From: Pararhodobacter aggregans
Lineage (GTDB): Bacteria > Pseudomonadota > Alphaproteobacteria > Rhodobacterales > Rhodobacteraceae
Length of the DNA: 64,000 nt
Assembly (NCBI RefSeq): GCF_003075525.1
Contig: NZ_QDDR01000010.1
Coordinates: forward strand, 124,001-188,000
Reading direction: 5' to 3'
Shown here: piece after piece, positions 29,629-37,600 of the stretch
How the letters are laid out: each line of letters opens with the position of its first letter
Position numbering within the stretch: the stretch's first letter is position 1
Made by a program: the position numbers and the translations under genes
Notes under the pieces: model-generated
Seen by the model: only the letters and a program-made list of their open reading frames with translations
The model's database searches: none
What the model was told of the DNA's origin: nothing

Positions 29629-30108
29629 TCAGAAGGCCTCGGGCCGGACCTCGCGCGCCATATGGTCAAGGACGGCGTTGACGAATTTCGATTCCTTGCC
29701 TTCCGGGAAGAAGGCCTGGGCGATCTGCACGAATTCGGTGATGATGACGCGCGGCGGCGTCTCGGTCTCGACCAGTTCGGCCCCGGCGGCGCGAAAGAGG
29801 GCGCGCAGCGTCGGGTCGATACGGGCAATCGGCCATTTGGCGACCAGCGCCCGGTCGGTCAGCTGGTCGATGGTGCCCTGCTGGTCAACGGCCTTGTCCA
29901 CCAGCGTGCGGAACAAGGACACATCGGCCTCGACCCAGGTCTCGTCCTCGCCTTCGGCGCCGATGCGGTAATTCTCGAATTCGGCGCGGATCTTGTCGAC
30001 GGTCTGGCCCGAGCTTTCCATCTGGAAAAGCGCCTGCACGGCGTAGAAACGCGCCGCCGAGCGCAGCGCGCGTTTTTCCTGCGCGCGTTGGTCCTTGGCG
30101 GTGGTCAT
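29629..30108 (-). CDS. nusB: Transcription antitermination protein NusB
   Basis: RNA-binding all-helical factor acting with NusE in rRNA antitermination. 159 residues, with RSAARFYAVQALFQMESSG at the N-terminus, WPIARIDPTLRALFRAAGAEL and PPRVIITEFVQIAQAFFPEGKESKFVNAVLDHMARE at the end, the canonical NusB signature. Start overlaps the ribH stop by four bases; ribB-ribH-nusB is the standard alphaproteobacterial operon. Confidence 0.96.
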   Translation of the reverse strand: MTTAKDQRAQEKRALRSAARFYAVQALFQMESSGQTVDKIRAEFENYRIGAEGEDETWVEADVSLFRTLVDKAVDQQGTIDQLTDRALVAKWPIARIDPTLRALFRAAGAELVETETPPRVIITEFVQIAQAFFPEGKESKFVNAVLDHMAREVRPEAF

Positions 30109-30638
30109 GCCTTGGCTCCCCCGTCGGCCAGCTGGATCGTCTCGCCCAGCGGACGGAAGCCGACCGCGCCTTTCGGTTTGCCCCAGCGCTGTTGCAGCGC
30201 GATGAGATGCAGCGCGGCGGCCGCAGCGCCGCCGCCCTTGTCCTGCTCACCGGCGCGAACCGCAGCCTGTTCGTGGTTCTCCACGGTCAGGATGCCGTTG
30301 CCGAGGCAGCAGCCCTGCAGCGACAGCAGCGTCAGCCCGCGCGAGCTGTCGTTGCAGACGGTGTCGTAATGCGTGGTCTCGCCGCGGATGACGCAGCCCA
30401 GCGCGACGAAGCCGTCGAAATTGGCCATCCGCCAGGCCTGGCTGATGGCCGCCGGAACCTCCAGCGCGCCGGGGACCTCGATCAGGTCCCAGCTGCCGCC
30501 GGCCTCCTCGATGGTCGCCTTGGCCCCGGCGATCAGGTCATCGGCGATGTCGCGGTAATAGGGCGCGACGACGATCAGCAGTTTCACCGGCTTGTCGAAG
30601 CGCGGCAGCGGCAGGGTGTAGTGGCTGGCTCCGGCCAT
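30105..30638 (-). CDS. ribH: 6,7-dimethyl-8-ribityllumazine synthase
   Basis: Condenses the ribityl-aminopyrimidine with dihydroxybutanone phosphate, the penultimate riboflavin step; forms icosahedral or smaller capsids. 177 residues with VPGALEVPAAISQ (about 59-71), GCVIRGETTHYD (catalytic His in THYD, about 82-93) and the closing NGILTVENHEQAAVRA. Four bases after ribB and overlapping nusB. Confidence 0.96.
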   Translation of the reverse strand: MAGASHYTLPLPRFDKPVKLLIVVAPYYRDIADDLIAGAKATIEEAGGSWDLIEVPGALEVPAAISQAWRMANFDGFVALGCVIRGETTHYDTVCNDSSRGLTLLSLQGCCLGNGILTVENHEQAAVRAGEQDKGGGAAAAALHLIALQQRWGKPKGAVGFRPLGETIQLADGGAKA

Positions 30639-30641
30639 GGC

Positions 30642-31760
30642 TCACTCCTTGGGGATGGGGCGGGTGCCCGCGATATGAAGGCCGTAAGCCTCGAGCCCGA
30701 CCACGCGCGGGGTCGGCGAATTGGTGACCAGCGTCAGTTCGTGCAGGCCCAGCGCGGCGAGGATCTGCGCGCCGAGCCCGTATTGGCGCAGGATCTGCGG
30801 CGAGGTGCCCTCGTCCAGCGCCAGTTTCATGGCGGTGTCGCGCAGCAGGACCACGACGCCCCGCCCCTCGGCCGCGATGAGCCGCATGGCGCCGCGCAGA
30901 TCGCCCGCATGGCCGTCGCCGATGCCCAGCACGTCCTCCAGCGGGTTCATGGCATGCATCCGCACCAGCACCGGATCGGCCGTGGTCAGGTCGCCCATCG
31001 ACAGCACGACATGCTCGGCGCCCTGCGTCTGGTCGGTGAAGACCCGCATCAGCCAGTCGCCGCCATGCACCGAGCTCACCGCCCGCTGCGCCGTCTCGCG
31101 CACCAGGTTGTCGTGGCGGCGGCGATAGGCGATCAGGTCGCTGATCGTGCCGATCTTCAGGTTGTGCTTCTGCGCGAAGGCGATCAGGTCCGGCAAACGG
31201 GCCATGTCGCCGTCGTCCTTCATGATCTCGCAGATCACGCCCGAGGGGTTCAGCCCCGCCAGCCGCGAGATATCGACCGCCGCCTCGGTATGCCCGGCGC
31301 GGACCAGCACCCCGCCGTCCCGCGCGCGCAGCGGGAAGATGTGGCCGGGCGTGGCGATATCGGCGCCGGTTTTCGACGGGTCGATGGCCACGGCCACGGT
31401 GCGGGCGCGGTCATAGGCCGAGATGCCGGTTGTCACGCCCTCGCGCGCCTCGATCGAGACGGTGAAGGCGGTCTCGTGCCGCGAGGCGTTGTTGGTGGAC
31501 ATGAGCGGCAGGCCCAGCGCGTCGATCCGGTGGCCCGGCATCGACAGGCAGATCAGGCCGCGGCCATGGGTGGCCATGAAATTGATCGCCTCGGGCGTGG
31601 CCATCTGCGCCGGGATCACCAGATCGCCCTCGTTCTCGCGGTCCTCGTGGTCGACGAGGATGAACATGCGGCCGTTGCGCGCCTCGTCGATGATCTCTTC
31701 GATCGACGAGATGGCGTCGCGCCAGTTTTCCTCGACGGGGCCGGGCTTTTCGTAGTCCAT
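30642..31760 (-). CDS. ribB: 3,4-dihydroxy-2-butanone 4-phosphate synthase with degenerate GTP cyclohydrolase II-like domain
   Basis: 372 residues. The N-terminal half is an intact DHBP synthase: LVDHEDRENEGDLVIPA (36-52), THGRGLICLSM (64-74) and GHIFPLRARDGGVLVRAGHTEAAVDI. The C-terminal half aligns in layout with RibA (VHGGDWLMRVFTD, VLSMGD, RQYGLGAQILAALGL) but the zinc-binding cysteines and the C-x-TGD-x-FGS catalytic block are replaced by HAMNPLEDVLGIGDGHAGDLRG, so it should not hydrolyse GTP. A separate ribA must exist. First gene of ribB-ribH-nusB; no FMN riboswitch is visible upstream. Confidence 0.93.
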   Translation of the reverse strand: MDYEKPGPVEENWRDAISSIEEIIDEARNGRMFILVDHEDRENEGDLVIPAQMATPEAINFMATHGRGLICLSMPGHRIDALGLPLMSTNNASRHETAFTVSIEAREGVTTGISAYDRARTVAVAIDPSKTGADIATPGHIFPLRARDGGVLVRAGHTEAAVDISRLAGLNPSGVICEIMKDDGDMARLPDLIAFAQKHNLKIGTISDLIAYRRRHDNLVRETAQRAVSSVHGGDWLMRVFTDQTQGAEHVVLSMGDLTTADPVLVRMHAMNPLEDVLGIGDGHAGDLRGAMRLIAAEGRGVVVLLRDTAMKLALDEGTSPQILRQYGLGAQILAALGLHELTLVTNSPTPRVVGLEAYGLHIAGTRPIPKE

Positions 31761-31996
31761 CGCGCGCTCCTTGGCTTCAGGGGTGCAGATAACCCAACGA
31801 ATGCCCCTGTGAAAGGGGGAGGCGGCCCTGCAAACGCGCGATGACGCAGCGGTCCCTGCCCCGCGCGACAGACGAAACGGGGACGCCGCGTCAACCGGCA
31901 GGGGAAACGGTGCGGACCCGAACAGCTTGCGGGAGGCGGCGCCAGACGGCAGAGTGCAATCCGTTCAATCTGTTACGGTAATGTTGGAAGACGCGA

Positions 31997-32713
31997 ATGC
32001 AGGGTTACACGATCGCCGCCTATCATCTGGCAACCTATAGCTGGGCGCTGTGCTACATCGCGCTGATCTACCGGGGGTTCAAGGACAAATCCTACGGCAT
32101 GCCGATTGTGGCGCTGTCCCTGAATCTGTCGTGGGAACTGGTCTTTGCCCTCTTCATCCCGCCCTATGGATCGGCCGATGCCGGCCTCATCCCCCATGGC
32201 GGGCTCAAGGCGCAGATCATCTTCCTGATCTGGGCAACGCTGGATCTGGTGATCCTCTATACCTATTTCCGCTACGGCTATCCCTATTTCCAGAAGAGCT
32301 ATGGCATCAGCAAGGCGACATGGCTGGCCTTCACCGCCGGGCTTATGGTGTTTTCCTTCGCGCTGATGCTGACGGGGGGCGATTTCTTCCGCCAGTTCAC
32401 CCTCTATTTCAACAACGACCAGATCGAGGGCGCCAAGCTCATCGCCTTCGGCCAGAACGCGCTGATGTCGATCTCGTTCATCGCCATGTATTACCTGCGC
32501 GGCAACACCGACGGGCAGAGCTTCACCATCGCCTGGACGAAATGGATCGGCACCTCGATGACCGGGGGGATCATCTATATTCTCGACCGCGGCTCGGACG
32601 GGGCCTTCGTCATCACCTTCATCGCCTGCGTCTTCGTCTGCGACGTGTATTACATGCAACTGATCTACCGGGCGTTGAAGCGGCAGGGGATCAACCCCTG
32701 GAAACGCTTCTGA
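31997..32713 (+). CDS. Seven-helix membrane protein resembling Pyr4-type terpene cyclases
   Basis: 238 residues with seven predicted helices and short loops. The segment YRGFKDKSYGMPIVALSLNLSWELVF (about 25-50) has the GMPxxALxxNxxWE pattern of the Pyr4/PaxB integral-membrane family, with Glu47 in helix 2; Asp216 lies in helix 7 (ACVFVCDVYY). Pyr4 uses a Glu in helix 2 and an Asp in helix 7 for protonation of epoxide or olefin, so both counterparts are present. No terpenoid or quinone partner gene is adjacent. The assignment rests on motif memory only and other small membrane families are possible. Confidence 0.55.
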   Translation: MQGYTIAAYHLATYSWALCYIALIYRGFKDKSYGMPIVALSLNLSWELVFALFIPPYGSADAGLIPHGGLKAQIIFLIWATLDLVILYTYFRYGYPYFQKSYGISKATWLAFTAGLMVFSFALMLTGGDFFRQFTLYFNNDQIEGAKLIAFGQNALMSISFIAMYYLRGNTDGQSFTIAWTKWIGTSMTGGIIYILDRGSDGAFVITFIACVFVCDVYYMQLIYRALKRQGINPWKRF

Positions 32714-32714
32714 C

Positions 32715-33596
32715 CTAAAGGCCCAGGCTCGCCGCCAGATGGTCGGCCTGCGCCTTGACGATGCGGTGGCCCTCGTCGATGCATTCGGCGGCGCGGTGGA
32801 ATTCGATCACCGTGACCCCGGGCAGCCGCGCGCCCAGCAGCACCTGCGGCGGATCGCCCGCCAGCCGCGAACGGCGGATCTGGTCGGACATGATGTCGAT
32901 CGTGGCGTTGACCAGCGCCATGTAGGAGGGCGCGGCGGGGGCGGGTTCGCCCGGTGCCTCGCTGCCCAGAAACGCGCGCAACCCCTCGGGCAACAGCGCG
33001 GCGAGGTCGGGCTTCGGCTCGGGCTCGTCATAGAATCCGGCGCTGACGGCGGCATTGGGATTGACCGCGATCACCGATTCCGCGCCCAAGGCCCGCGCGG
33101 CCGAGACCGGCACCGGGTTCACCACGCCGCCGTCGATCAGCCAGCGCCCGTCCAGAAGCTCGGGCTTCAACACGCCGGGGATCGAGACCGAGGCGCGGAT
33201 CGCCGGGATCAGCGGCCCCTGCCTGAGCCAGATCTCGCGCCCGTGGCGCAGGTCGGTGGCGATGGCGACGAAGGGGCGGGCCAATTCCTCGATCGTCTCG
33301 GGCAGGCCGAGGCCGCGCAGCATGGTCAGGATCCCCTGCCCGCCGACCAGCCCGGCCCCGGGAAGGCCGATGTCGATCAGCGGCAGCATGGAACGCATGG
33401 TCAGCCCGCGCGCCCAATCCTCCAGCGCGTCGAGCCGCCCCGCCGCATAGGCCGCGCCGACCAGCGCCCCCATCGAGGAACCGGCGACGACCTCGGCTTT
33501 GAGGCCCATCGCCTCCAGTTCGCGCAACACGCCGATATGGCACCAGCCGCGCGCCCCGCCCGAGCCCAGCGCCAGCCCGATCACCGGTTTCGCCAT
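32715..33596 (-). CDS. Patatin-like phospholipase (RssA-type)
   Basis: 293 residues. Oxyanion loop GLALGSGGARGWCHIG (7-22), nucleophile elbow GSSMG (Ser41) and the catalytic Asp in LIDGGVVNPVPV (about 157-168) form the patatin Ser-Asp dyad. No signal peptide, so cytoplasmic or membrane-peripheral. Convergent with the Pyr4-like gene (1-bp gap). Lipid substrate cannot be inferred. Confidence 0.9.
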   Translation of the reverse strand: MAKPVIGLALGSGGARGWCHIGVLRELEAMGLKAEVVAGSSMGALVGAAYAAGRLDALEDWARGLTMRSMLPLIDIGLPGAGLVGGQGILTMLRGLGLPETIEELARPFVAIATDLRHGREIWLRQGPLIPAIRASVSIPGVLKPELLDGRWLIDGGVVNPVPVSAARALGAESVIAVNPNAAVSAGFYDEPEPKPDLAALLPEGLRAFLGSEAPGEPAPAAPSYMALVNATIDIMSDQIRRSRLAGDPPQVLLGARLPGVTVIEFHRAAECIDEGHRIVKAQADHLAASLGL

Positions 33597-33606
33597 GGTC
33601 TGCTCC

Positions 33607-34035
33607 TCATGCCTGTCCGAAGAGACGTTCCAGCACTTTCAGCCCCTCGTCCAGCTTTTGCCGGTCTTCCGGCGTCAGGGGGGCCAGCAGCGCCTCGGTC
33701 GCCTGCTCCATCTCGGGGCGGATGCGGTTGAAGGCGCGCCTGCCCTTCAGCGTGAGACTGGCATGGGCCACGCGGCGGTCGGCGGCGTCGGTGCGCCGGG
33801 TCAGCCAGCCCTTGGCCTCGAGCGAGGCGAGCGCCCGGCTGACCTTGGTCTTGTGCGCCGGCACCCGCTCACACAACTCCGAGGCGGTCAGGCTCTCCGC
33901 TTCCGCCAGATTGACCAGCACCCGCCATTCCGGCCGCGTCAGATCGTGGCGGCGGCGATAGATGGCTTGGGTGTTTTCCGAGGTCAATTCGGCCAGAAGG
34001 TTCAGCCGATAGGGAAGATACCCCTTCAGAAACAT
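33607..34035 (-). CDS. MarR family transcriptional regulator
   Basis: 142 residues with the MarR winged helix: LTRPEWRVLVNLAEAESLTASELCERVPAHKTKVSRALASLEAKGWLTRRTDAADRRVAHASLTLKG, in which the recognition helix is HKTKVSRALASLE and the wing DAADRRV. It is divergent from the MBL-DinB-FAD monooxygenase operon, and an inverted repeat in the 89-bp gap is a likely operator, so it should repress that operon and itself until a substrate (probably an aromatic acid) binds. Confidence 0.9.
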   Translation of the reverse strand: MFLKGYLPYRLNLLAELTSENTQAIYRRRHDLTRPEWRVLVNLAEAESLTASELCERVPAHKTKVSRALASLEAKGWLTRRTDAADRRVAHASLTLKGRRAFNRIRPEMEQATEALLAPLTPEDRQKLDEGLKVLERLFGQA

Positions 34036-34052
34036 GCGGATAGTCGTTCCCG

Positions 34053-34081
34053 TTGATAGTTACATTCTCAACTAATACCCT
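34053..34081 (+). promoter_or_regulatory. Promoter with overlapping MarR-type operator
   Basis: TTGATA (34053-34058), 17-nt spacer and TACCCT (34076-34081) form a plausible promoter for the MBL operon. TAGTT-N8-AACTA (34057-34074) is an inverted repeat of the size MarR dimers bind and it fills the -35/-10 spacer, so binding would block polymerase. Confidence 0.6.
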
Positions 34082-34124
34082 GTGCAAAGATGATTCGCAT
34101 AGACAAGAAACGGGAGTGTGGCGG

Positions 34125-35075
34125 ATGACCAAGAGCTTTGCCTCGGCCGGCGACATGGCGGAAAAGAAGATTTCGTTTACCGAAGTTGGCGAGGGCCTTT
34201 ACGCCTTCACCGCCGAGGGCGATCCCAACACCGGCGTCATCATCGGCGACGACAGCGTGATGATCGTCGAGGCGCAGGCGACCCCGCGGCTGGCGCGCAA
34301 GGTGATGGAATGCGTGCGTTCCGTGACCGACAAACCGATCAGCCACCTCGTCCTGACCCATTACCACGCGGTTCGCGTGCTGGGCGCCAGCGCCTATGGC
34401 GCCCGGGAAATCATCATGTCGGACGTCGCCCGGTCGATGGTGGTCGAGCGCGGCCAGGAGGACTGGGATTCGGAATTCGGCCGCTTCCCGCGCCTCTTCC
34501 AGGGACACGAGGAAATCCCCGGCCTGACCTGGCCGACCACCACCTTCTCGGATTCCATGACCGTCTATCTCGGCAACCGCCGGGTCGACATTCTGCACCT
34601 CGGCCGCGCCCATACGGCCGGTGACGCCGTGGTCTGGGTCCCGGATCAGGAGGTGATGTTCACCGGCGACATCGTCGAATACCACTCGGCCTGCTATTGC
34701 GGCGACGGGCATTTCAGCGACTGGGAAGACACGCTGATGAACATCGCGGCCTACGAGCCGAAGGCGATCGCGCCGGGCCGTGGCGACGCGCTGGTCGGTG
34801 AAGAGATGGTGGCCAAGGCCCTGGAAAACACCGCCGATTTCGTCCGCTCGACCTATCGCCCGGTGCAGAAAGTGGCGGCCCGGGGCGGCTCGCTGAAGGA
34901 AGCCTGGGACGCGGTGCGCGCCGAATGCGACCCCAAGTTCAAGGAGTATGCGATCTACGAACATTGCCTGCCCTTCAACGTGGCGCGGGCCTATGACGAA
35001 GCCCGCGGCCTCGACACCCCCCGCATCTGGACCGCCGAGCGCGATCAGCAGATGTGGGCCGATCTGCAGGGCTGA
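34125..35075 (+). CDS. MBL-fold protein with altered metal site
   Basis: 316 residues in the metallo-beta-lactamase fold. The usual HxHxDH is HYHAVR (His79, His81, then Val83 and Arg84), so the second-metal ligands are gone; His163 (GRAHTAGD) and Asp182 (FTGDIVEYH) remain, and the late GHG histidine is Arg219 (PGRGD). It may bind one metal or none. It heads the MarR-controlled operon with a DinB protein, an FAD monooxygenase and DUF2783. ATG 34125 is chosen: it follows GGGAGTGTGGCGG and matches the domain start; the frame is open to 34053. Likely acts on a ring-cleavage or thioester intermediate, by context only. Confidence 0.85.
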   Translation: MTKSFASAGDMAEKKISFTEVGEGLYAFTAEGDPNTGVIIGDDSVMIVEAQATPRLARKVMECVRSVTDKPISHLVLTHYHAVRVLGASAYGAREIIMSDVARSMVVERGQEDWDSEFGRFPRLFQGHEEIPGLTWPTTTFSDSMTVYLGNRRVDILHLGRAHTAGDAVVWVPDQEVMFTGDIVEYHSACYCGDGHFSDWEDTLMNIAAYEPKAIAPGRGDALVGEEMVAKALENTADFVRSTYRPVQKVAARGGSLKEAWDAVRAECDPKFKEYAIYEHCLPFNVARAYDEARGLDTPRIWTAERDQQMWADLQG

Positions 35076-35079
35076 GCCG

Positions 35080-35598
35080 ATGCGCGATCCGTTCCTGACC
35101 ATGGCCCTGAACAACGCCTGGGCGAATGCCACGCTGTTCGGGGCCATAACCGGGCTTTCGGAGGCGGCTTTCACGGCGCCGCGGCCGGGGTTCTTCCCCT
35201 CGCTCAAGGCGACGCTCAACCATATCTGGCTGGTCGACCTCTATTACCTCGACGCGCTGGAGGAAGGCGGCCAGGGCTACCGGATCTTCGACGAGACCCC
35301 GGAACAGACCTCGGTCGCAGGCCTCGCCGCCAGACAGGCCGCCGCGGACATGCGGCTGGCCAGGTTCTGCCAGCGGCTCACGCCCGATCTGCTGGACGCG
35401 CCGCGCATCACCCAGCGCCGTGACGGGCCGGTGACGGAACAGGTGGGGCCGCTGCTGCTGCACCTCTTCCAGCACCAGATCCACCACCGCGGACAGGCGC
35501 ATACCATGATCGGCGACGCCGGGATCGCGCCGCCGCAACTCGACGATTTCCACCTGGAATTCGGCCGCGTGCCCAGCGCACAGGCCTATTTCGCCTGA
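35080..35598 (+). CDS. DinB family protein
   Basis: 172 residues, four-helix bundle of the DinB/YfiT type. The three metal-binding histidines can be placed in LNHIWLVD (about residue 47) and HQIHHRGQ (about 128-132, HxxxH spacing). Starts with MALNNAWANATLF, typical of the family, whose members include thiol-dependent transferases and the mycothiol-dependent maleylpyruvate isomerase. Four bases after the MBL gene and 13 before the monooxygenase. A GSH-dependent isomerase or transferase in the same catabolic route is conceivable but unproven. Confidence 0.88.
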   Translation: MRDPFLTMALNNAWANATLFGAITGLSEAAFTAPRPGFFPSLKATLNHIWLVDLYYLDALEEGGQGYRIFDETPEQTSVAGLAARQAAADMRLARFCQRLTPDLLDAPRITQRRDGPVTEQVGPLLLHLFQHQIHHRGQAHTMIGDAGIAPPQLDDFHLEFGRVPSAQAYFA

Positions 35599-35611
35599 CG
35601 GAGGAGGGGCC

Positions 35612-37243
35612 ATGACCGCCCAGACCAAGATTTTCGAGACCCCGCTCTACCCCTATGCCCGCCACCCCGATCAGGACGCGACAACACCCGCGCGCCACAC
35701 GGCGGTGGTGGTCGGCGCGGGGCCGGTGGGGCTGGCGCTGGCCATCGACCTCGCGCAGATGGGCGTCGAGGTGCTGGTCATCGACGACAACGACAAGGTG
35801 AGTTTCGGCTCGCGCGCCATCTGCTTCGCCAAGCGCCCCTTGGAGATCCTCGACCGGCTGGGCTGCGGCGTGGAGATGGTCGACAAGGGCGTGGTCTGGA
35901 ACCTCGGCAAGGTCTTCTTCGACGACCGCCAAGTGTACGAATTCAACCTTCTCCCGGAAAAAGGCCATAAATTCCCGGCCTTCATCAACCTGCAACAGTA
36001 TTATTTCGAAGATTACCTCGTCGCCCGCGCCCGCGAGCTGCAGGCCGAAGGCGCGCCCATTTCCCTGCGCGGCAAGAACAAGCTGACCGCCATCGACCAG
36101 CAATCCGACCATGTGATGCTGGAGATCGACACGCCCGAAGGGCCGTACCGGCTGCGCGCCGACTGGCTGATCGCCTGCGACGGAGCCGGCTCGCCCGTGC
36201 GGCGGATGCTGGGCCTCGACTTCGTCGGCGAAGTGTTCCAGGACAACTTCCTGATCGCCGATGTGGTGATGGAGGCAGATTTCCCGACCGAACGCTGGTT
36301 CTGGTTCGACCCGCCCTTCAACCGCGGCCAATCGGCGCTTCTGCACAAGCAGCCCGACAACGTCTGGCGGATCGACTTCCAGATCGGCTGGGACATCGAC
36401 CGCGAGAAGGAGCTGGACCCCGCCAATATCGACAAGCGGCTGAAGGCGATGCTGGGCGAGGACATCCAATACGAGCTGGAATGGTCCTCGATCTACACCT
36501 TCCAGTGCCGGCGGATGGAGAAATTCCACGACGGACGGGTGATCTTCGCCGGGGATTCGGCGCATCAGGTCTCGCCCTTCGGCGCGCGCGGCGCGAATTC
36601 CGGGCTGCAGGATACCGACAATCTGGCGTGGAAGCTGAAGCTCATTCAGGACGGGACCGCGCCCGAGAGCCTCCTCGACAGCTACGATGCCGAGCGCATC
36701 CATGGCGCGAAGGAGAACATCCTCAACTCCACCCGCTCGACCGATTTCATCACGCCGAAGTCGGAAACCAGCCGGATCTTCCGCGACGCGGTGCTGGACC
36801 TGTCGGAACGCCACGATTTCGCCCGGCCCTTCGTCAATTCCGGGCGGCTGTCGGTGCCCTGCATCTACGACGGCTCGCCGCTGAACACGCCTGACGCGCT
36901 GCCCGAAGGACCCGCCCGCGCCCGCCCCGGCGCCCCCTGCCCCGATCTGCCGCTGGCGGACGGATTCCTGCTGGAACGGCTGGGCGGCCGGACGGCGCCG
37001 CGCTTCCAGCTGCTGGCCATCGGCGTGGATGTTCCCGCCGACCTCGCCGTCCCGGGCCTCGACCTCGAGGTGATCGCGCTCGCCCCCGACGCCACTCCGG
37101 CGCTGACGGAACGCTATCTGGGCGAGGCCCAGACGGCGCTCTACCTGATCCGCCCCGACCAGCATGTCGCCGCTCGCTGGCCCGGCTTCGACCGCGCGCA
37201 GGTCGAGACCGCCCTCGCCCGCGCCCTCGGCAAGGAGGCCTGA
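35612..37243 (+). CDS. FAD-dependent aromatic monooxygenase (PHBH/phenol hydroxylase type)
   Basis: 543 residues. Group A flavoprotein hydroxylase: GAGPVGLA at 35-42, the DG motif in IACDGAGSPVR near 188-198, and the GD motif GDSAHQVSPFGARGANSG near 314-331. A C-terminal thioredoxin-like extension (RFQLLAIGVDVPADLAVPGLDLEVIAL) as in phenol and 3-hydroxyphenylpropionate hydroxylases completes it. It uses NAD(P)H and oxygen to hydroxylate an aromatic ring in the cytoplasm. GGAGGAG precedes the ATG. DUF2783 follows one base after its stop. Gentisate- or homogentisate-forming activity is plausible but ring-cleavage genes are absent here. Confidence 0.9.
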   Translation: MTAQTKIFETPLYPYARHPDQDATTPARHTAVVVGAGPVGLALAIDLAQMGVEVLVIDDNDKVSFGSRAICFAKRPLEILDRLGCGVEMVDKGVVWNLGKVFFDDRQVYEFNLLPEKGHKFPAFINLQQYYFEDYLVARARELQAEGAPISLRGKNKLTAIDQQSDHVMLEIDTPEGPYRLRADWLIACDGAGSPVRRMLGLDFVGEVFQDNFLIADVVMEADFPTERWFWFDPPFNRGQSALLHKQPDNVWRIDFQIGWDIDREKELDPANIDKRLKAMLGEDIQYELEWSSIYTFQCRRMEKFHDGRVIFAGDSAHQVSPFGARGANSGLQDTDNLAWKLKLIQDGTAPESLLDSYDAERIHGAKENILNSTRSTDFITPKSETSRIFRDAVLDLSERHDFARPFVNSGRLSVPCIYDGSPLNTPDALPEGPARARPGAPCPDLPLADGFLLERLGGRTAPRFQLLAIGVDVPADLAVPGLDLEVIALAPDATPALTERYLGEAQTALYLIRPDQHVAARWPGFDRAQVETALARALGKEA

Positions 37244-37244
37244 G

Positions 37245-37430
37245 ATGTCCCTGATCCTGACCCGCAACACCCCCCATGCCGACGACGTCTACCAGCGGCT
37301 GATCGACGCCCATGAGGGCAAGACCAAGGCCGAAAGCGACGCCTTCAACGCGCGGCTGATCCTGATCCTGATGAACCATATCGGCGACGAGACGGTCATC
37401 GCCGAGGCGCTGGCGGCGGCCGAGATCTGA
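37245..37430 (+). CDS. DUF2783 family small protein
   Basis: 61 residues, helical, starting MSLILTRNTPHADDVYQRLIDAHEGKTKAESDAF-like and ending NHIGDETVIAEALAAAEI. DUF2783 proteins are nearly always encoded next to a flavin hydroxylase, as here, suggesting a partner or small subunit of it. GGAGG precedes the ATG. Last gene of the MarR-controlled operon; a 3'-end element follows. Confidence 0.85.
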   Translation: MSLILTRNTPHADDVYQRLIDAHEGKTKAESDAFNARLILILMNHIGDETVIAEALAAAEI

Positions 37431-37450
37431 GCGAGGCGCAGGGGGCACGC

Positions 37451-37498
37451 GCCGGGGGCCAGCCCCCGGACCCCCGGGATATTTGAGGAACAAAGATC
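37451..37498 (+). repeat. 3'-end element behind DUF2783
   Basis: Hairpin CCGGGGGC-ca-GCCCCCGG (37451-37468), then ACCCCCGGGATATTTGAGGA...CAAAGA (37469-37495). Reads with the gene it follows. Faces the copy behind the UbiH gene across the spacer GGTTAACAAAACCTTAACC. Confidence 0.8.
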
Positions 37499-37521
37499 AA
37501 GGTTAACAAAACCTTAACCGC

Positions 37522-37573
37522 CATCTTCGTGCTGCAAATATCCCACGGGGGTCCGGGGGTGTGAAACCCCCGG
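37522..37573 (-). repeat. 3'-end element behind the UbiH-type gene
   Basis: Minus-strand hairpin CCGGGGGT/ACCCCCGG (37553-37573, 8 bp), then ACCCCCGTGGGATATTTGCA and GCACGAAGATGG. Mirror partner of 37451-37498 between two convergent genes. Confidence 0.8.
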
Positions 37574-37600
37574 GGCCCGCCACGGGCGCCCGGCCCCGGC

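Noticed and set aside
31761-31996. Possible FMN riboswitch in front of the ribB-ribH-nusB operon.
   Set aside because: The conserved RFN boxes are not found in this 236-bp region, and the operon is of the unregulated housekeeping type.
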